The notes: generated from the letters alone by a model not told the origin. A DNA stretch of 64,000 nucleotides from Chersky-299 sp963749535 (GCA_963749535.1 CAVVNF010000012.1:58440-122439), one strand, 5' to 3'; positions 45,059 to 53,991 are shown, counted from the stretch's first letter. A program made the numbers and translations.

Positions 45059-45879
45059 CCAGACGGCCGCATCCCCTACTGCCGTTTCGGTGGCGGGCAC
45101 GCCGGCCGCCGAGTGCGCCAAGGCGCCGGTGAGGTGCGCTAAGCCCCTCGAAGGCAAGGTCGCCGTGGTGACGGGTGGCGCAAAAGGCATCGGCAAGGCT
45201 ATCGCCATCCGCATGGTCCAAGCATGGAGCCAAGGTCGCAATTCTGGACATGGCCGACGCCGGTGAAGCGACCGCCCAGGAGCTGCAAGCCTTGGGAGGC
45301 TCGGCTGTGTTCGTGAAGGTCGACATCTCGTCGGCGGAGCAGGCGAAGGAAGCTGTGGCCGCTGCGGAAAAAGCGCTGGGGCCCGTGGACATCTTGGTGA
45401 ACAATGCGGGCATCACTCGCGACGGCTTGCTCGCGCTCATGAGCGAAAGCGACTGGGACTTGGTCATGGCGGTGCACATGAAGGGCACCTTCCTGATGAG
45501 CAAAGCCGTGATCCGGGGCATGGTCAAGCGGCGCTCCGGTTCCATCGTGAACATCTCCAGCGTGGTGGGTAGGCGAGGCAACGCGGGGCAGGTCAACTAC
45601 TCGGCGGCCAAGGCTGGACTCATCGGCTTCACGAAGTCACTGGCCCGGGAGGTGGCGTCTCGGAACGTGCGGGTGAACGCGATAGCGCCGGGCTACATCG
45701 AGACCGACATGACCGCCGCGCTGGACGAATCGGCGCGCAACGCCATCATCGGTCAGATACCGCTGGGCAGGATCGGCTCGCCGGAGGCTGTCGCAGACGC
45801 GGTGGCCTTCCTGGTCAGCGACGCGGCGTCCTTCATCACGGGTGCGGTGCTGCCGGTGGACGGCGGTCTGGGTATCTAG
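45051..45879 (+). CDS. fabG: 3-oxoacyl-ACP reductase FabG (one frameshift)
   Basis: This NADPH-dependent SDR has VAVVTGGAKGIGKAIAIRM (cofactor glycine motif), DILVNNAGITRDGLLALMS, the catalytic Ser in NISSVVGRRGNAGQ, YSAAKAG (YxxxK), and ends with VLPVDGGLGI. The ATG at 45051 has an ideal AAGGAGGACAGACC before it. One extra A at 45220-45221 breaks the frame after IRMVQ; without it the sequence continues HGAKVAILDM as in the family. The first ~33 residues are an extra Ala-rich stretch. A conserved, operon-embedded gene like this is unlikely to be truly dead. Confidence 0.9.
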
Positions 45880-45900
45880 AAACCGGGGAGGGTTGCTGGG

Positions 45901-47175
45901 ATGAGTGACACGTCCGTGGTGAAGATCAGGACCATCGAGCTCAAGCGGGTCGTAGTGACCGGCGTCGGGATCATCTCGCCGATCGGTTTCGGCAAGGAGC
46001 GGTTCCTGGACTCCCTGCTGGCTGGACGTTCCGGCATCAAGACGATCACGCGCTTCGACGTCACCGAGTACCCGGTCAAGATCGCCGGCGAGATCACGGA
46101 CTTCGACCCCGGCGATTTCATCGACAAGAAGATGGCCCGGCGCATGGACCGATACGCGCAGTTCGGCACGTCCGCCGCCACCCAGGCACTCGAGGACTCT
46201 GGCTACCCGGTAGCCGAGGATCCCTACGCCGTGGGCGCGCTGGTCGGATCCGGGGTCGGCGGGCTTCAGACGCACTTTGAGCAGATCGGGGTCCTCTTGG
46301 ACAAGGGGCCCACGCGGCTCAGCCCGTTCTTCATCCCCATGATGATCCCCAACATGGCTTCGGCGATGAGTTCCGTGTTGCTGGGGCTCAAGGGACCCGT
46401 GAACGCTACCTGCACAGCCTGCGCGGCGGGCACGAACGCCATCGGCGACGCTTTCGAGATCATCCGCCGTGGAGATGCCACCGCCATGTTCGCCGGAGGG
46501 GCAGAAGCGGCGGTGAACGCGGTGGGCATGGGTGCGTTCGCGGCCATGCGCGCTCTTTCGTCTCGCAACGACGATCCCCAAGGGGCGAGCCGACCGTTCG
46601 ACTCCGACCGCGACGGGTTCGTCATGGGCGAAGGCGGCGGCGTGCTCGTTCTGGAAGAGTTGGATCATGCGCTCCGGCGTGGCGCGCACATCTACGCGGA
46701 GATCGCGGGTTACGGGATGACCGGCGACGCCTTCCATCTCACCGAGCCGGACGAGACCGGCGAACCGGCCGGTTTCGCTATGCGCCGCGCTCTCGCCGAC
46801 GCGGACATCGATCCATCGGAGGTCGACTACATCAACGCGCACGGGACGTCCACGCCTCTGGGCGATGTCATGGAGACGCGGGCTATCAAGATCGCCCTCG
46901 GAGACCATGCCCAAAAGGTGATGGTGAGTTCCAGCAAGAGCATCTTCGGACACTGTTTGGGAGCGGCCGGCGCGCTGGAAGCCGCCGCGACGATCTTGTC
47001 AATGGAGGTCGGGAAGGTGCCGCCCACCATTAACCTGGAGACTCCCGATCCCGAGTGCGACCTGGACTACGTGCCCAACGTCTCGCGTGAGGCAACCGTG
47101 AGGGTGGCTATGTCCAACAGCTTCGGGTTCGGCGGTCACAACTCGGCTATCGTATTCCGGAAGTTCGAGGGTTAA
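45901..47175 (+). CDS. fabF: 3-oxoacyl-ACP synthase II FabF
   Basis: FabF elongates acyl-ACP with malonyl-ACP. The Cys-His-His set is visible: Cys in NATCTACAAGTNAIGDAF, His in YINAHGTSTPLGD and His in KSIFGHCLGAAGALEAAA. GAITPLG-like VVTGVGIISPIGFGKERFLD starts the protein. The 21-base gap from fabG contains GGGAGGG as a ribosome site. No acpP lies between fabG and fabF, unlike many bacterial fab clusters. Confidence 0.95.
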   Translation: MSDTSVVKIRTIELKRVVVTGVGIISPIGFGKERFLDSLLAGRSGIKTITRFDVTEYPVKIAGEITDFDPGDFIDKKMARRMDRYAQFGTSAATQALEDSGYPVAEDPYAVGALVGSGVGGLQTHFEQIGVLLDKGPTRLSPFFIPMMIPNMASAMSSVLLGLKGPVNATCTACAAGTNAIGDAFEIIRRGDATAMFAGGAEAAVNAVGMGAFAAMRALSSRNDDPQGASRPFDSDRDGFVMGEGGGVLVLEELDHALRRGAHIYAEIAGYGMTGDAFHLTEPDETGEPAGFAMRRALADADIDPSEVDYINAHGTSTPLGDVMETRAIKIALGDHAQKVMVSSSKSIFGHCLGAAGALEAAATILSMEVGKVPPTINLETPDPECDLDYVPNVSREATVRVAMSNSFGFGGHNSAIVFRKFEG

Positions 47176-47233
47176 GGTTTGCGCGTCCGCGATTCCGCCG
47201 CACCGCTGGTGGTAGACAGATCGAGAAGGTCAC

Positions 47234-48088
47234 GTGGCTAAGTACGTAACCGTACAGGTGACGAAGAAAGAACCTCTCGTCCCGCCCGGCGAGGCCGTCG
47301 AGCGCTGCAAGGAATGCAACCAGCCTCTCACAGCCGAGGAGCTGAAGGCCGCTCATCGGGTCTGTCCGCATTGCGGGCATCACTACCGTATGCCGAGCCC
47401 AGAACGCATTGCCCTTCTCGCGGATGAGGGCACCGCTCGCACCATCGCCGACGACCTCCGGCCCGGGGACCCCTTGAGTTTCTTCGATACTCGCCCGTAT
47501 CCGGAAAGGGTCTCTGAGGCGCAACTCGAGACGGGGCTGTCTGAGGCGTTCACCGCGGTCCTCTGCAAGCTCGGGGGCCGTCCCATCGCCCTGGGCATCA
47601 TGGACTTCCGTTTCATGGGCGGCTCCATGGGTTCGGTGGTGGGGGAGCGTTTCTACAGGCTGGTACAGGCCGCTGTCGAGAATTCGACGCCCATGGTGGC
47701 GATCGCCGCTTCCGGCGGGGCCCGCATGCAAGAGGGGCTCAACTCTCTCATGCAGATGGCCAAGACCGTAGTGGCGGTTCAACTTCTCGCCGAGGCCCGA
47801 CTACCCTTCGTGACCGTTCTCACGCATCCCACCACGGGGGGTGTGTTCGCCAGCTTCTCGACCGTCGCCGACGTCATCATGGCCGAGCCCGGAGCGTTCA
47901 TGGTGTTCGCCGGACCGCGGGTGATCGAACAGACCACCCGGGAGAAACTGCCCGCGGGGTTTGGACTGTCCGAGGCGCAGTTGGCCCACGGTCAACTGGA
48001 CATGCTGGTGGACCGACGCGAGCTCAAGGACAGGATCGCGTTGTCGCTCAAGCTTCTCGCAGGAGAAGGTAGCCATGGCGCAGGATAA
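47234..48088 (+). CDS. accD: Acetyl-CoA carboxylase carboxyltransferase beta subunit AccD
   Basis: The 284-residue product begins with the zinc ribbon (CKECNQ...CPHCGHHYRMP) and continues with the crotonase-fold carboxyltransferase core, including MDFRFMGGSMGSVVGE, AIAASGGARMQEGLNSLMQM and LTHPTTGGVFASFS. With AccA it transfers the carboxyl from biotin to acetyl-CoA to make malonyl-CoA. The GTG at 47234 follows GAAGGT. accB and accC are not in the window. Confidence 0.94.
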   Translation: MAKYVTVQVTKKEPLVPPGEAVERCKECNQPLTAEELKAAHRVCPHCGHHYRMPSPERIALLADEGTARTIADDLRPGDPLSFFDTRPYPERVSEAQLETGLSEAFTAVLCKLGGRPIALGIMDFRFMGGSMGSVVGERFYRLVQAAVENSTPMVAIAASGGARMQEGLNSLMQMAKTVVAVQLLAEARLPFVTVLTHPTTGGVFASFSTVADVIMAEPGAFMVFAGPRVIEQTTREKLPAGFGLSEAQLAHGQLDMLVDRRELKDRIALSLKLLAGEGSHGAG

Positions 48089-49049
48089 GCTCGGCGGAAT
48101 GCGCCGCTCGTACCAGGACGAGGCGGTGAAGCTGCTGCAGAGATTGCAGGAGCTGCGTGGCATGCCGTCACTTCCGGGCATCAGCTACTCGGAGGAGATC
48201 AAGAAGATCCAGGAACGGCTGGAATCGCTCCGGAACCGGGACACGTCCGGCACCGCTTGGAAGACCGTCCAGTTGGCCCGCCACCAGGAACGACCTCAGA
48301 CCCTCGACTACATCGCGAATGGCATCTCCGACTTCCTCGAGTTGCACGGAGACCGTCTTGGCGCGGACGACCAGGCGATCGTGGCTGGACTGGGGATCCT
48401 CGAAGGACGGCGGGTGGCGGTGATCGGCCACCAGCGGGGGCACAATCTCAAGGAGCGCCAGGAGCGCACGTTCGGCATGGCCCGCCCGGAGGGTTACCGC
48501 AAGGCCCAGCGGGTCGCGCGCCTGGCGGAGAAGTTCGGTCTGCCGGTGGTGACTCTGGTGGATACGATGGGCGCCTATCCCGGGCGCGACGCGGAGGAGG
48601 GTGGCCAGGCTCGGGCCATCTCCAGCAGCATGGAGCTCTTTGCCAACCTGGCGGTGCCGACGGTCGCGGTGGTGATCGGGGAAGGCGGGTCCGGAGGGGC
48701 GCTGGCTCTCGCGCTGACAGACCGGGTCTTCATGCTGGAGAACTCCATCTACTCGGTCATGTCTCCGGAAGGATGCGCGGCGATCCTATGGCGCGATGCC
48801 GCCGAGGCGCCGCAGGCCGCCGAGGCACTCAAATTGACGGCGCACGACGCCATGGAGCTGGGACTCATCGACGCGGTCATCCCGGAGCCCACCGACGGCG
48901 CTCAGACCGATCACCGAGTGGCGGCCCGTCGCTTGTGGCGCGAGGTGAACCTTGCCTTCGGAGAGCTGGAGCGGCTGGCTCCCGCGGACCGGCTGCACTT
49001 CCGTCGGGCGAAGTATCTTGCCATGGGAAGCTTCCGGACGCTCGAGTAG
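48075..49049 (+). CDS. accA: Acetyl-CoA carboxylase carboxyltransferase alpha subunit AccA
   Basis: AccA partners AccD. The 324-residue product has the N-terminal helical part (SLPGISYSEEIKKIQERLES), HGDRLGADDQAIVAGLGILE, ARPEGYRKAQRVARLAEKFG and GEGGSGGALALALTDRVFML, which binds carboxybiotin. The ATG at 48075 has AGGAGAAGG and overlaps accD by 14 bases. It ends ~50 bases before the peroxiredoxin-like gene. Confidence 0.94.
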   Translation: MAQDKLGGMRRSYQDEAVKLLQRLQELRGMPSLPGISYSEEIKKIQERLESLRNRDTSGTAWKTVQLARHQERPQTLDYIANGISDFLELHGDRLGADDQAIVAGLGILEGRRVAVIGHQRGHNLKERQERTFGMARPEGYRKAQRVARLAEKFGLPVVTLVDTMGAYPGRDAEEGGQARAISSSMELFANLAVPTVAVVIGEGGSGGALALALTDRVFMLENSIYSVMSPEGCAAILWRDAAEAPQAAEALKLTAHDAMELGLIDAVIPEPTDGAQTDHRVAARRLWREVNLAFGELERLAPADRLHFRRAKYLAMGSFRTLE

Positions 49050-49100
49050 CCGGCGTCGGTCGTCGGCCCGGCGTAATTACGTCACCCCGGAGAGAACACT

Positions 49101-49589
49101 TTGCCTCACGTCCAAATCAACAGCCCGGCCCCAGATTTCGAGCTAGCCGACTTTCACGGCCGGATGTTCCGACTCTCCGAGCTGCGCGGACGGAAAAACG
49201 TCCTGCTCGTCTTCAACCGTGGGTTCACATGACCATACTGCCGCGCGCATCTGGCGCAGTTGCGCCAAGACTTTCCCGAGTTTGAGAGACGCCAGACGGC
49301 CATAGTGGTGGTCGGGCCGGAAAGCCCCCGTGCGTTCGGACGCTATTGGGCCGAGAACCAGCTTCCGTTCGTAGGTCTGCCCGATCCGAGGCACATGGTA
49401 CTGAAGCTCTACGGGCAAGAGATCAAGCTTTTCAAACTCGGGCGGATGCCCGCTCAGGTGCTCATGGACAAGTCGGGCGTGGCGCGCTTCGTCCACTATG
49501 GCCACGACATGACCGACATCCCCAAAACCGCCGAGAATCTCGAGATGGTCGATGCGCTGAATGCCCCAGAGGCATCTGGCACGGGATAA
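49101..49589 (+). CDS. Candidate selenoprotein: peroxiredoxin-like (AhpC/TSA) with UxxC active site
   Basis: Read from TTG 49101 (GGAGAG box at 49090-49095) to TGA 49587-49589, this 162-codon frame has one in-frame TGA at 49230-49232 (codon 44). Upstream it encodes SPAPDFELADFHGRMFRLSE, LRGRKNVLLVFNRGFT; downstream PYCRAHLAQLRQDFPEF, VVVGPESPRAFGRYW and GRMPAQVLMDKSG. This is a peroxiredoxin-like thioredoxin-fold protein whose Cys homologs have CPYC or CPFC at that point, so the TGA replaces exactly the first active-site cysteine and leaves the second (Cys47). A hairpin 25 bases past the TGA meets bacterial SECIS criteria. Expected role: thiol/selenol peroxide reduction in the cytoplasm. Alternatives: a nonsense mutation or a base-call error. 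No sel genes are in the window. Confidence 0.7.
49252..49267 (+). promoter_or_regulatory. Candidate bacterial SECIS hairpin
   Basis: TGGCGC (49252-49257) and GCGCCA (49262-49267) form a perfect 6-bp stem with an AGTT loop. The loop starts 25 bases after the TGA and has G in its second position, within the usual bSECIS limits of 16-37 bases, 3-14 nt loop and 4-16 bp stem. Confidence 0.45.
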
Positions 49590-49694
49590 GATGTGCCCAT
49601 AGCCTAGTCGTCTCGCCTCTTGGTGGTCCATAGATACGGTCGTCGGGCTTGATTCCCGCCTGCAGTCTCCCTGGGCCCCCGCCGGGCCGGCGCG

Positions 49695-50210
49695 TCAGGC
49701 TACTGCCGCGGGCTCCAGATAGGGCAGCCAGCTCTCGGGCACGCTGTGCGGCGAGGTGATGATGAAGTCGCTGGGCACCGGCGCCCGGGGCTTCCGGTGC
49801 GGGACCATGCCCACCTCCGTTGGCAGTTGGGCGCCTTTGCGAACGTTGCAGGGAGCGCAGGAGGTCACCACGTTGTCCCACGATGTGAGTCCCCCGCGGC
49901 TACGGGGGATGACGTGGTCGATGGTCAGATGGCGGGTGTTGCCGCAATATTGGCAGCGAAACCCATCGCGGGCCAGGATCGCCCGCCGGGAGATGCGGCG
50001 CCTATCCGCGTGTGGGATGCGTACGTAATGAAGAAGGCGGATGACGACTGGGGGAGTGAAGTGGGCGCGTTCCGAGCGGATGGTGCCGGGGCCGGCTTCG
50101 AGCAGCTCCGCCTTGGCTTTCAAAAGGAGAACTACCGCACGCCGGGTCGAACAGACGTTGAGCGGTTCGTACGTCGAGTTAAGAACCAAGACCTGACGGG
50201 GCAATCTCAC
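49695..50210 (-). CDS. HNH endonuclease family protein
   Basis: The sequence has QVLVLNSTYEPLNVCSTRRA in the N-terminal half and the HNH zinc-finger core FRCQYCGNTRHLTIDHVIPR, SRGGLTSWDNVVTSCAPCN and VRKGAQLP. This ~170-residue form is common and often single-copy in actinobacteria and other phyla; a role in DNA processing is presumed but not known. The ribosome site GGGAGGTG adjoins GTG 50210, so the TTG at 50204 (giving MPRQVLVLNSTYEP) is likely the real start. It is convergent with the peroxiredoxin-like gene. Confidence 0.87.
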   Translation of the reverse strand: MRLPRQVLVLNSTYEPLNVCSTRRAVVLLLKAKAELLEAGPGTIRSERAHFTPPVVIRLLHYVRIPHADRRRISRRAILARDGFRCQYCGNTRHLTIDHVIPRSRGGLTSWDNVVTSCAPCNVRKGAQLPTEVGMVPHRKPRAPVPSDFIITSPHSVPESWLPYLEPAAVA

Positions 50211-50390
50211 CTCCCGTATGCTGCCTTAGGGCAGGATTTTACCCGATAGCAGCCGGTTGCCTCAAGGGCCGGTGGCCGCGGGGTCTCCCGATGGGTGCCC
50301 TAGCGTGGAGCAGGGCACGACTACGGGCTGCCCGCACGGCTCACGTCTCCTGGCCCGCGCCTGGCGCGCCGGCGCTGCTAGAATCAGACT

Positions 50391-51749
50391 ATGGATGAAC
50401 CCAACCTGTTCAGCGCCGGTCTCGAGGCCGACCTATCCGAAAACGCTCCGCTCGCAGCTCGCATGCGGCCACAAAGGCTGGATGACGTCGTCGGCCAGGC
50501 GCACTTGCTCGGCAAGGGCTCGTCGCTGCGGGTGGCCATCGAGACGGGCACCGTCGGCTCCATGATCTTCTTCGGTCCGCCGGGTACCGGGAAGACCACC
50601 GTTGCCCGGCTGGTGGCGTCGGCCACCGGGTCGAAGTACGAGGAACTGTCCGCGGTCAGCTCGGGCGTGGCCGAAGTGCGCAAGGTCATCGAACGGGCGC
50701 GGCGCAGCCGCGCCGAAACGGGTAAACGAACCGTCCTTTTTATCGACGAGATCCACCGCTTCTCGAAGTCTCAGCAGGACGCCCTGCTCCATGCCGTGGA
50801 GGACGGCATCGTCACCCTCATCGGCGCGTCCACGGAGAATCCCTATTTCGAGGTAATCCCGGCTCTGGTCTCCCGCTGCGAGCTTTATCAGTTCCTGCCC
50901 CTGAGCACGACGGAGGTGCGCGTGCTGCTCGACCGGGCGTTGAGCAGCACGGCGTTGGGGGCCGCGAAGAGGGCCGGCTCGACCGCGGGCATGGGGGTAC
51001 GTGACGAAGTGCGCGACCTTATCGCAGAGGCGGGACTTGGTGACGCCCGCCGGGCGCTCAATATCCTGGAGCGAGCGTTGGTGCAGGCTCGCTCGAAGGG
51101 AGCCGCAGAACTCGATGAGGCCACGGTGCAGGAAGCCGCTCAGCGCAAACTGGTGCTCTATGACAAGAGCGCCGATGCGCACTACGACGTCATCTCGGCC
51201 TTCATCAAGAGCATGCGCGGCTCGGACCCCGATGCGGCGCTCTACTACCTTGCTGTGATGCTCACCGGCGGGGAGGACCCCAAGTTCATCGCTCGGAGGA
51301 TGGTGATCTTCGCATCGGAAGACGTGGGCAATGCCGATCCGCGGGCGCTTGAGATCGCGGTAGCGGTGTCGCGGGCGGTCAAGTTCGTGGGGATGCCGGA
51401 ATGCCGGATCAACCTGGCCCACGGAGTCACCTATCTGAGTACGGCGCCAAAATCGAACGCGTCGTACGCGGGGATCGAAGCGGCCATGCGGGAGGTGGAG
51501 GAGCATGGGGCCAAGTATCCTCCGGTATTTCTACGCAGCACCGGCTACCAAGGGGCCAAGAAGCTTGGGCACGGGATTGGCTATGATTATCCGCATGAGA
51601 GCGGCGGCTACGTGGGCCAGCGCTACATTCCTGAAGGTTTGGAGGACAGCGAGTTCTACAGCCCAACGGATCATGGCTACGAAGCGCACATCAAAGAGTT
51701 TCTCGCTCAGATGCGCGAGTTGCGGCGAGCCGGCGACGGGTCTACGTAG
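50391..51749 (+). CDS. rarA: Replication-associated recombination protein RarA (MgsA)
   Basis: This 452-residue AAA+ ATPase has PLAARMRPQRLDDVVGQAHL, Walker A GPPGTGKTTVARLVA, Walker B VLFIDEIHRFSKSQQDALL, sensor GASTENPYFEV and the C-terminal tetramerisation domain (AFIKSMRGSDPDAALYYLAV, PHESGGYVGQRYIPEG). RarA acts at stalled replication forks with SSB. It is the first gene of a plus-strand stretch with no evident partner. Confidence 0.95.
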   Translation: MDEPNLFSAGLEADLSENAPLAARMRPQRLDDVVGQAHLLGKGSSLRVAIETGTVGSMIFFGPPGTGKTTVARLVASATGSKYEELSAVSSGVAEVRKVIERARRSRAETGKRTVLFIDEIHRFSKSQQDALLHAVEDGIVTLIGASTENPYFEVIPALVSRCELYQFLPLSTTEVRVLLDRALSSTALGAAKRAGSTAGMGVRDEVRDLIAEAGLGDARRALNILERALVQARSKGAAELDEATVQEAAQRKLVLYDKSADAHYDVISAFIKSMRGSDPDAALYYLAVMLTGGEDPKFIARRMVIFASEDVGNADPRALEIAVAVSRAVKFVGMPECRINLAHGVTYLSTAPKSNASYAGIEAAMREVEEHGAKYPPVFLRSTGYQGAKKLGHGIGYDYPHESGGYVGQRYIPEGLEDSEFYSPTDHGYEAHIKEFLAQMRELRRAGDGST

Positions 51750-51987
51750 CGAGCGCTCGCAACCGGAACTCAATCCGTAAGGAAGCACACCATCGACGTC
51801 GAATGAGTGACTACGCGGGGTCTTCAGTCAAGCTCCGGCGATTCTGGCCGATAGAACCACTTAGGACCGTGCGTGTCGGGCATCCCTGTGATCGAATTCG
51901 GGTGGCGCCGGCGTCCTGATGTGGGGAAACCATACTGTTCCGCTCGGCCGAGAGTTCCTCGACCGAAAGTCTGAAGGAGGACTGACC

Positions 51988-53991
51988 GTGGGCGGGCTAT
52001 CAAAATTCCTCCTTGGGGGCATCCTAGGGGCGATCTTCGGATTCCTGGTTTCTGGTACGCGAAAGAACCGAAGAACGTCCCAGCGGAAGACCCCGGCCCC
52101 ATTTGCTGAGCCCGCGGTCACCGCACCGGCCGTCGAGTGCCCTGAGGTCGCAGGGACCCCGCCGACGCAGCCGACCGCCCCGGAACCCACCGAGGGTGTG
52201 GAGATCACTGAGGCCACGCCCGTCACCGTTGAGTACGCGGAAGCACCGCCGACGCTCTGGGAAGCGGCACCTGAAGTCGAGGCGGCACCTGAAGTCGAGG
52301 CGCCTGAGGCCGAAGCGGCACCTGAGGTCGAGGCTGCACCGGAAGCGGAGCCCGCGGGCGGACCGGCGGCTGCAGCTGAGGCCATGGCCGAGGTCGAGGC
52401 TGCGCCTGAGCCTGAGGCGGCACCTGAACCCGAGATAGCCGTCCAGGCCGAAGCGGCACCTGAGGTCGAGGCAGTTCCCGAGGCTGTGCCCGAGACAGAG
52501 ACAACCTCCCAGATCGAGATGCCGGTATATGCCTCGGTTGGGCCCGAAGTCGAAGCGGCACCTGAAGTCGAGGCGCCTGAGGTCGAGGCTGCGCCTGAGC
52601 CTGAGGCAGCACCTGAACCCGAGATAGCCGTCCAGGCCGAAACGGCACCTGAAGTCGAAGCGCCCGAGGCCGAAGCGGCGCCCGAAGTCGAGTTTGCGCC
52701 CGAAGTCGACATGGGGGCGTTTGCGGAGGCTCCGCCCGTACCTCCGGAAACGTCCGGGGTCGCCCTCGAGCCCGAGGCACTTGACGAACTGCCCGTCGTG
52801 GAGCCACCAGCTGAGCCTTCCGTGTGGACGTGGGAAGAAAGGCAGCTGCCGGAGACTCCTCGCGAGACTCCACAGGCGAGTCCGCCGGCGCCCCTCGAAA
52901 TGGTCAGCACCGCCTACGCACCCGCCGAGATCGTTGAGCCGGCAGAAAGCCTTGAAGAGCCGGTCATCTTGCCGACCGCTGAGCCTTCGGCATGGACCTG
53001 GGAGGAAGAGGAGTTCGTCCGGTCGTCCGAGGCGGTTGCGGAGACGCCGGAGGAACCCCCGGTTGCGGAAGCGGTTGGGGAGACCGGCACCGAAGAACTC
53101 GGCCCTGAGCACACCGAGGTCGTTGTGACTCCTGGCGTGCTGGAGGAGCCGGTGCCAGGCATGGGCTGGACCCCGTCGGCAGACCTGGCCACGGAAGAGA
53201 CGTTCAGGGAGGAGTTTGCTCGGATACCCGAGGATGATTTTCCGTACGTCGCACCGGAGGCAGAATTAGCGGAGATCTATCCCGAGGTCGAGCATCCCGC
53301 AGTGTCGTCGACAGAGGAGGCTGCTCCGTACACCGCTGTTGCCCCGGCGCCTGATTCTGTTCGCGCCGAGGAGAGCCCGGCTCCCGCTGTCGCGCCAACA
53401 ACGGTGGACGACCTGAAGGCTCGCATCGAAGAAACGCGGCGACGTATCAGGCGAGAACTCGAGCAGCCATTCCTCAACCTAGGGGAACGCGAACCGGCAA
53501 CGGGTGAAACTGGATCGGAGGCACCGGCTGATGGGTTTACGCCGGCCGCGCCGGCGGCGTACGCGCAGCCCGCTTTCGCCGAATCCGCTCCGGAACCGAT
53601 GGCGGAGATCGACGATAGCTACGAAGTCATCGAGCTTGACACCGAGCCCGAGCGGGGCGCGGTCGCCGCGCCCGAGTCCCCTGGCGAGCCTTCGGTCGAG
53701 GAAGTGTCTGACGAGCGATATCCTGCCGCGAAGCCCAGTGCCTCCCTCGCAGCCACAGGCGACGTCCCCGAGGCGATGGAGTTGGGGATCGACTACGATG
53801 CCATGCGTGCGCGTATCGAAAAGACACGTGGCCGTTTGAAGTCGAAGGCTTTTGACGCGATGATGACCGGGGAAGCTTCGCTTCTCAGCAAGGATTCGTC
53901 CGATTCGTGGGTCGATAAAGGCTCGACACCGCCCGTGGACCCGGATATCGACGACACGATCGAGGCCAACCTCCGCGAAGAGGACCGCTAG
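51988..53991 (+). CDS. Large Glu/Ala/Pro-repeat protein with an N-terminal hydrophobic segment and paired C-terminal helices
   Basis: GTG 51988 follows GGAGG (51976-51980) and begins with a hydrophobic, glycine-rich YtxH-like segment (GLSKFLLGGILGAIFGFLVS) followed by basic RKNRR, so it is probably membrane-anchored. Residues ~90-250 are near-perfect repeats of an APEVEAAPE type. The central part is acidic with three similar WTWEE boxes. Two related short helices occur near the end: DLKARIEETRRRIRREL and YDAMRARIEKTRGRLKSK, each ~20 residues, suggesting a binding module. The protein is 667 residues and strongly acidic overall. I recognise no function. Confidence 0.65.
   Translation: MGGLSKFLLGGILGAIFGFLVSGTRKNRRTSQRKTPAPFAEPAVTAPAVECPEVAGTPPTQPTAPEPTEGVEITEATPVTVEYAEAPPTLWEAAPEVEAAPEVEAPEAEAAPEVEAAPEAEPAGGPAAAAEAMAEVEAAPEPEAAPEPEIAVQAEAAPEVEAVPEAVPETETTSQIEMPVYASVGPEVEAAPEVEAPEVEAAPEPEAAPEPEIAVQAETAPEVEAPEAEAAPEVEFAPEVDMGAFAEAPPVPPETSGVALEPEALDELPVVEPPAEPSVWTWEERQLPETPRETPQASPPAPLEMVSTAYAPAEIVEPAESLEEPVILPTAEPSAWTWEEEEFVRSSEAVAETPEEPPVAEAVGETGTEELGPEHTEVVVTPGVLEEPVPGMGWTPSADLATEETFREEFARIPEDDFPYVAPEAELAEIYPEVEHPAVSSTEEAAPYTAVAPAPDSVRAEESPAPAVAPTTVDDLKARIEETRRRIRRELEQPFLNLGEREPATGETGSEAPADGFTPAAPAAYAQPAFAESAPEPMAEIDDSYEVIELDTEPERGAVAAPESPGEPSVEEVSDERYPAAKPSASLAATGDVPEAMELGIDYDAMRARIEKTRGRLKSKAFDAMMTGEASLLSKDSSDSWVDKGSTPPVDPDIDDTIEANLREEDR
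52250..52720 (+). repeat. DNA tandem repeats encoding EV/EAAPE units
   Basis: Units such as GCACCTGAAGTCGAGGCG recur many times with small changes, including a larger duplicated block (compare ~52310-52450 with ~52545-52690). Slippage or recombination within the gene is the likely source; copy number may vary between strains. Confidence 0.7.

Noticed and set aside
45637..46953. 438-codon frame antisense to fabG/fabF
   Set aside because: Shadow of two conserved fatty-acid genes; no family resemblance.
49237..49260. ACTGC/GCAGT stem right after the TGA as the SECIS element
   Set aside because: Its loop begins only ~9 bases after the TGA, closer than known bacterial SECIS elements, and the stem is short; the hairpin at 49252-49267 fits better.
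48257..49285. 342-codon alternative frame within accA and the peroxiredoxin-like gene
   Set aside because: Arg/Gly-rich shadow frame; accA and the redoxin frame carry the conserved motifs.
52024..53112. Repeat-rich frames antisense to the Glu/Ala/Pro protein
   Set aside because: The repeats open several frames at once. The plus-strand frame alone has a ribosome site, a membrane segment and non-repeat conserved-looking ends.
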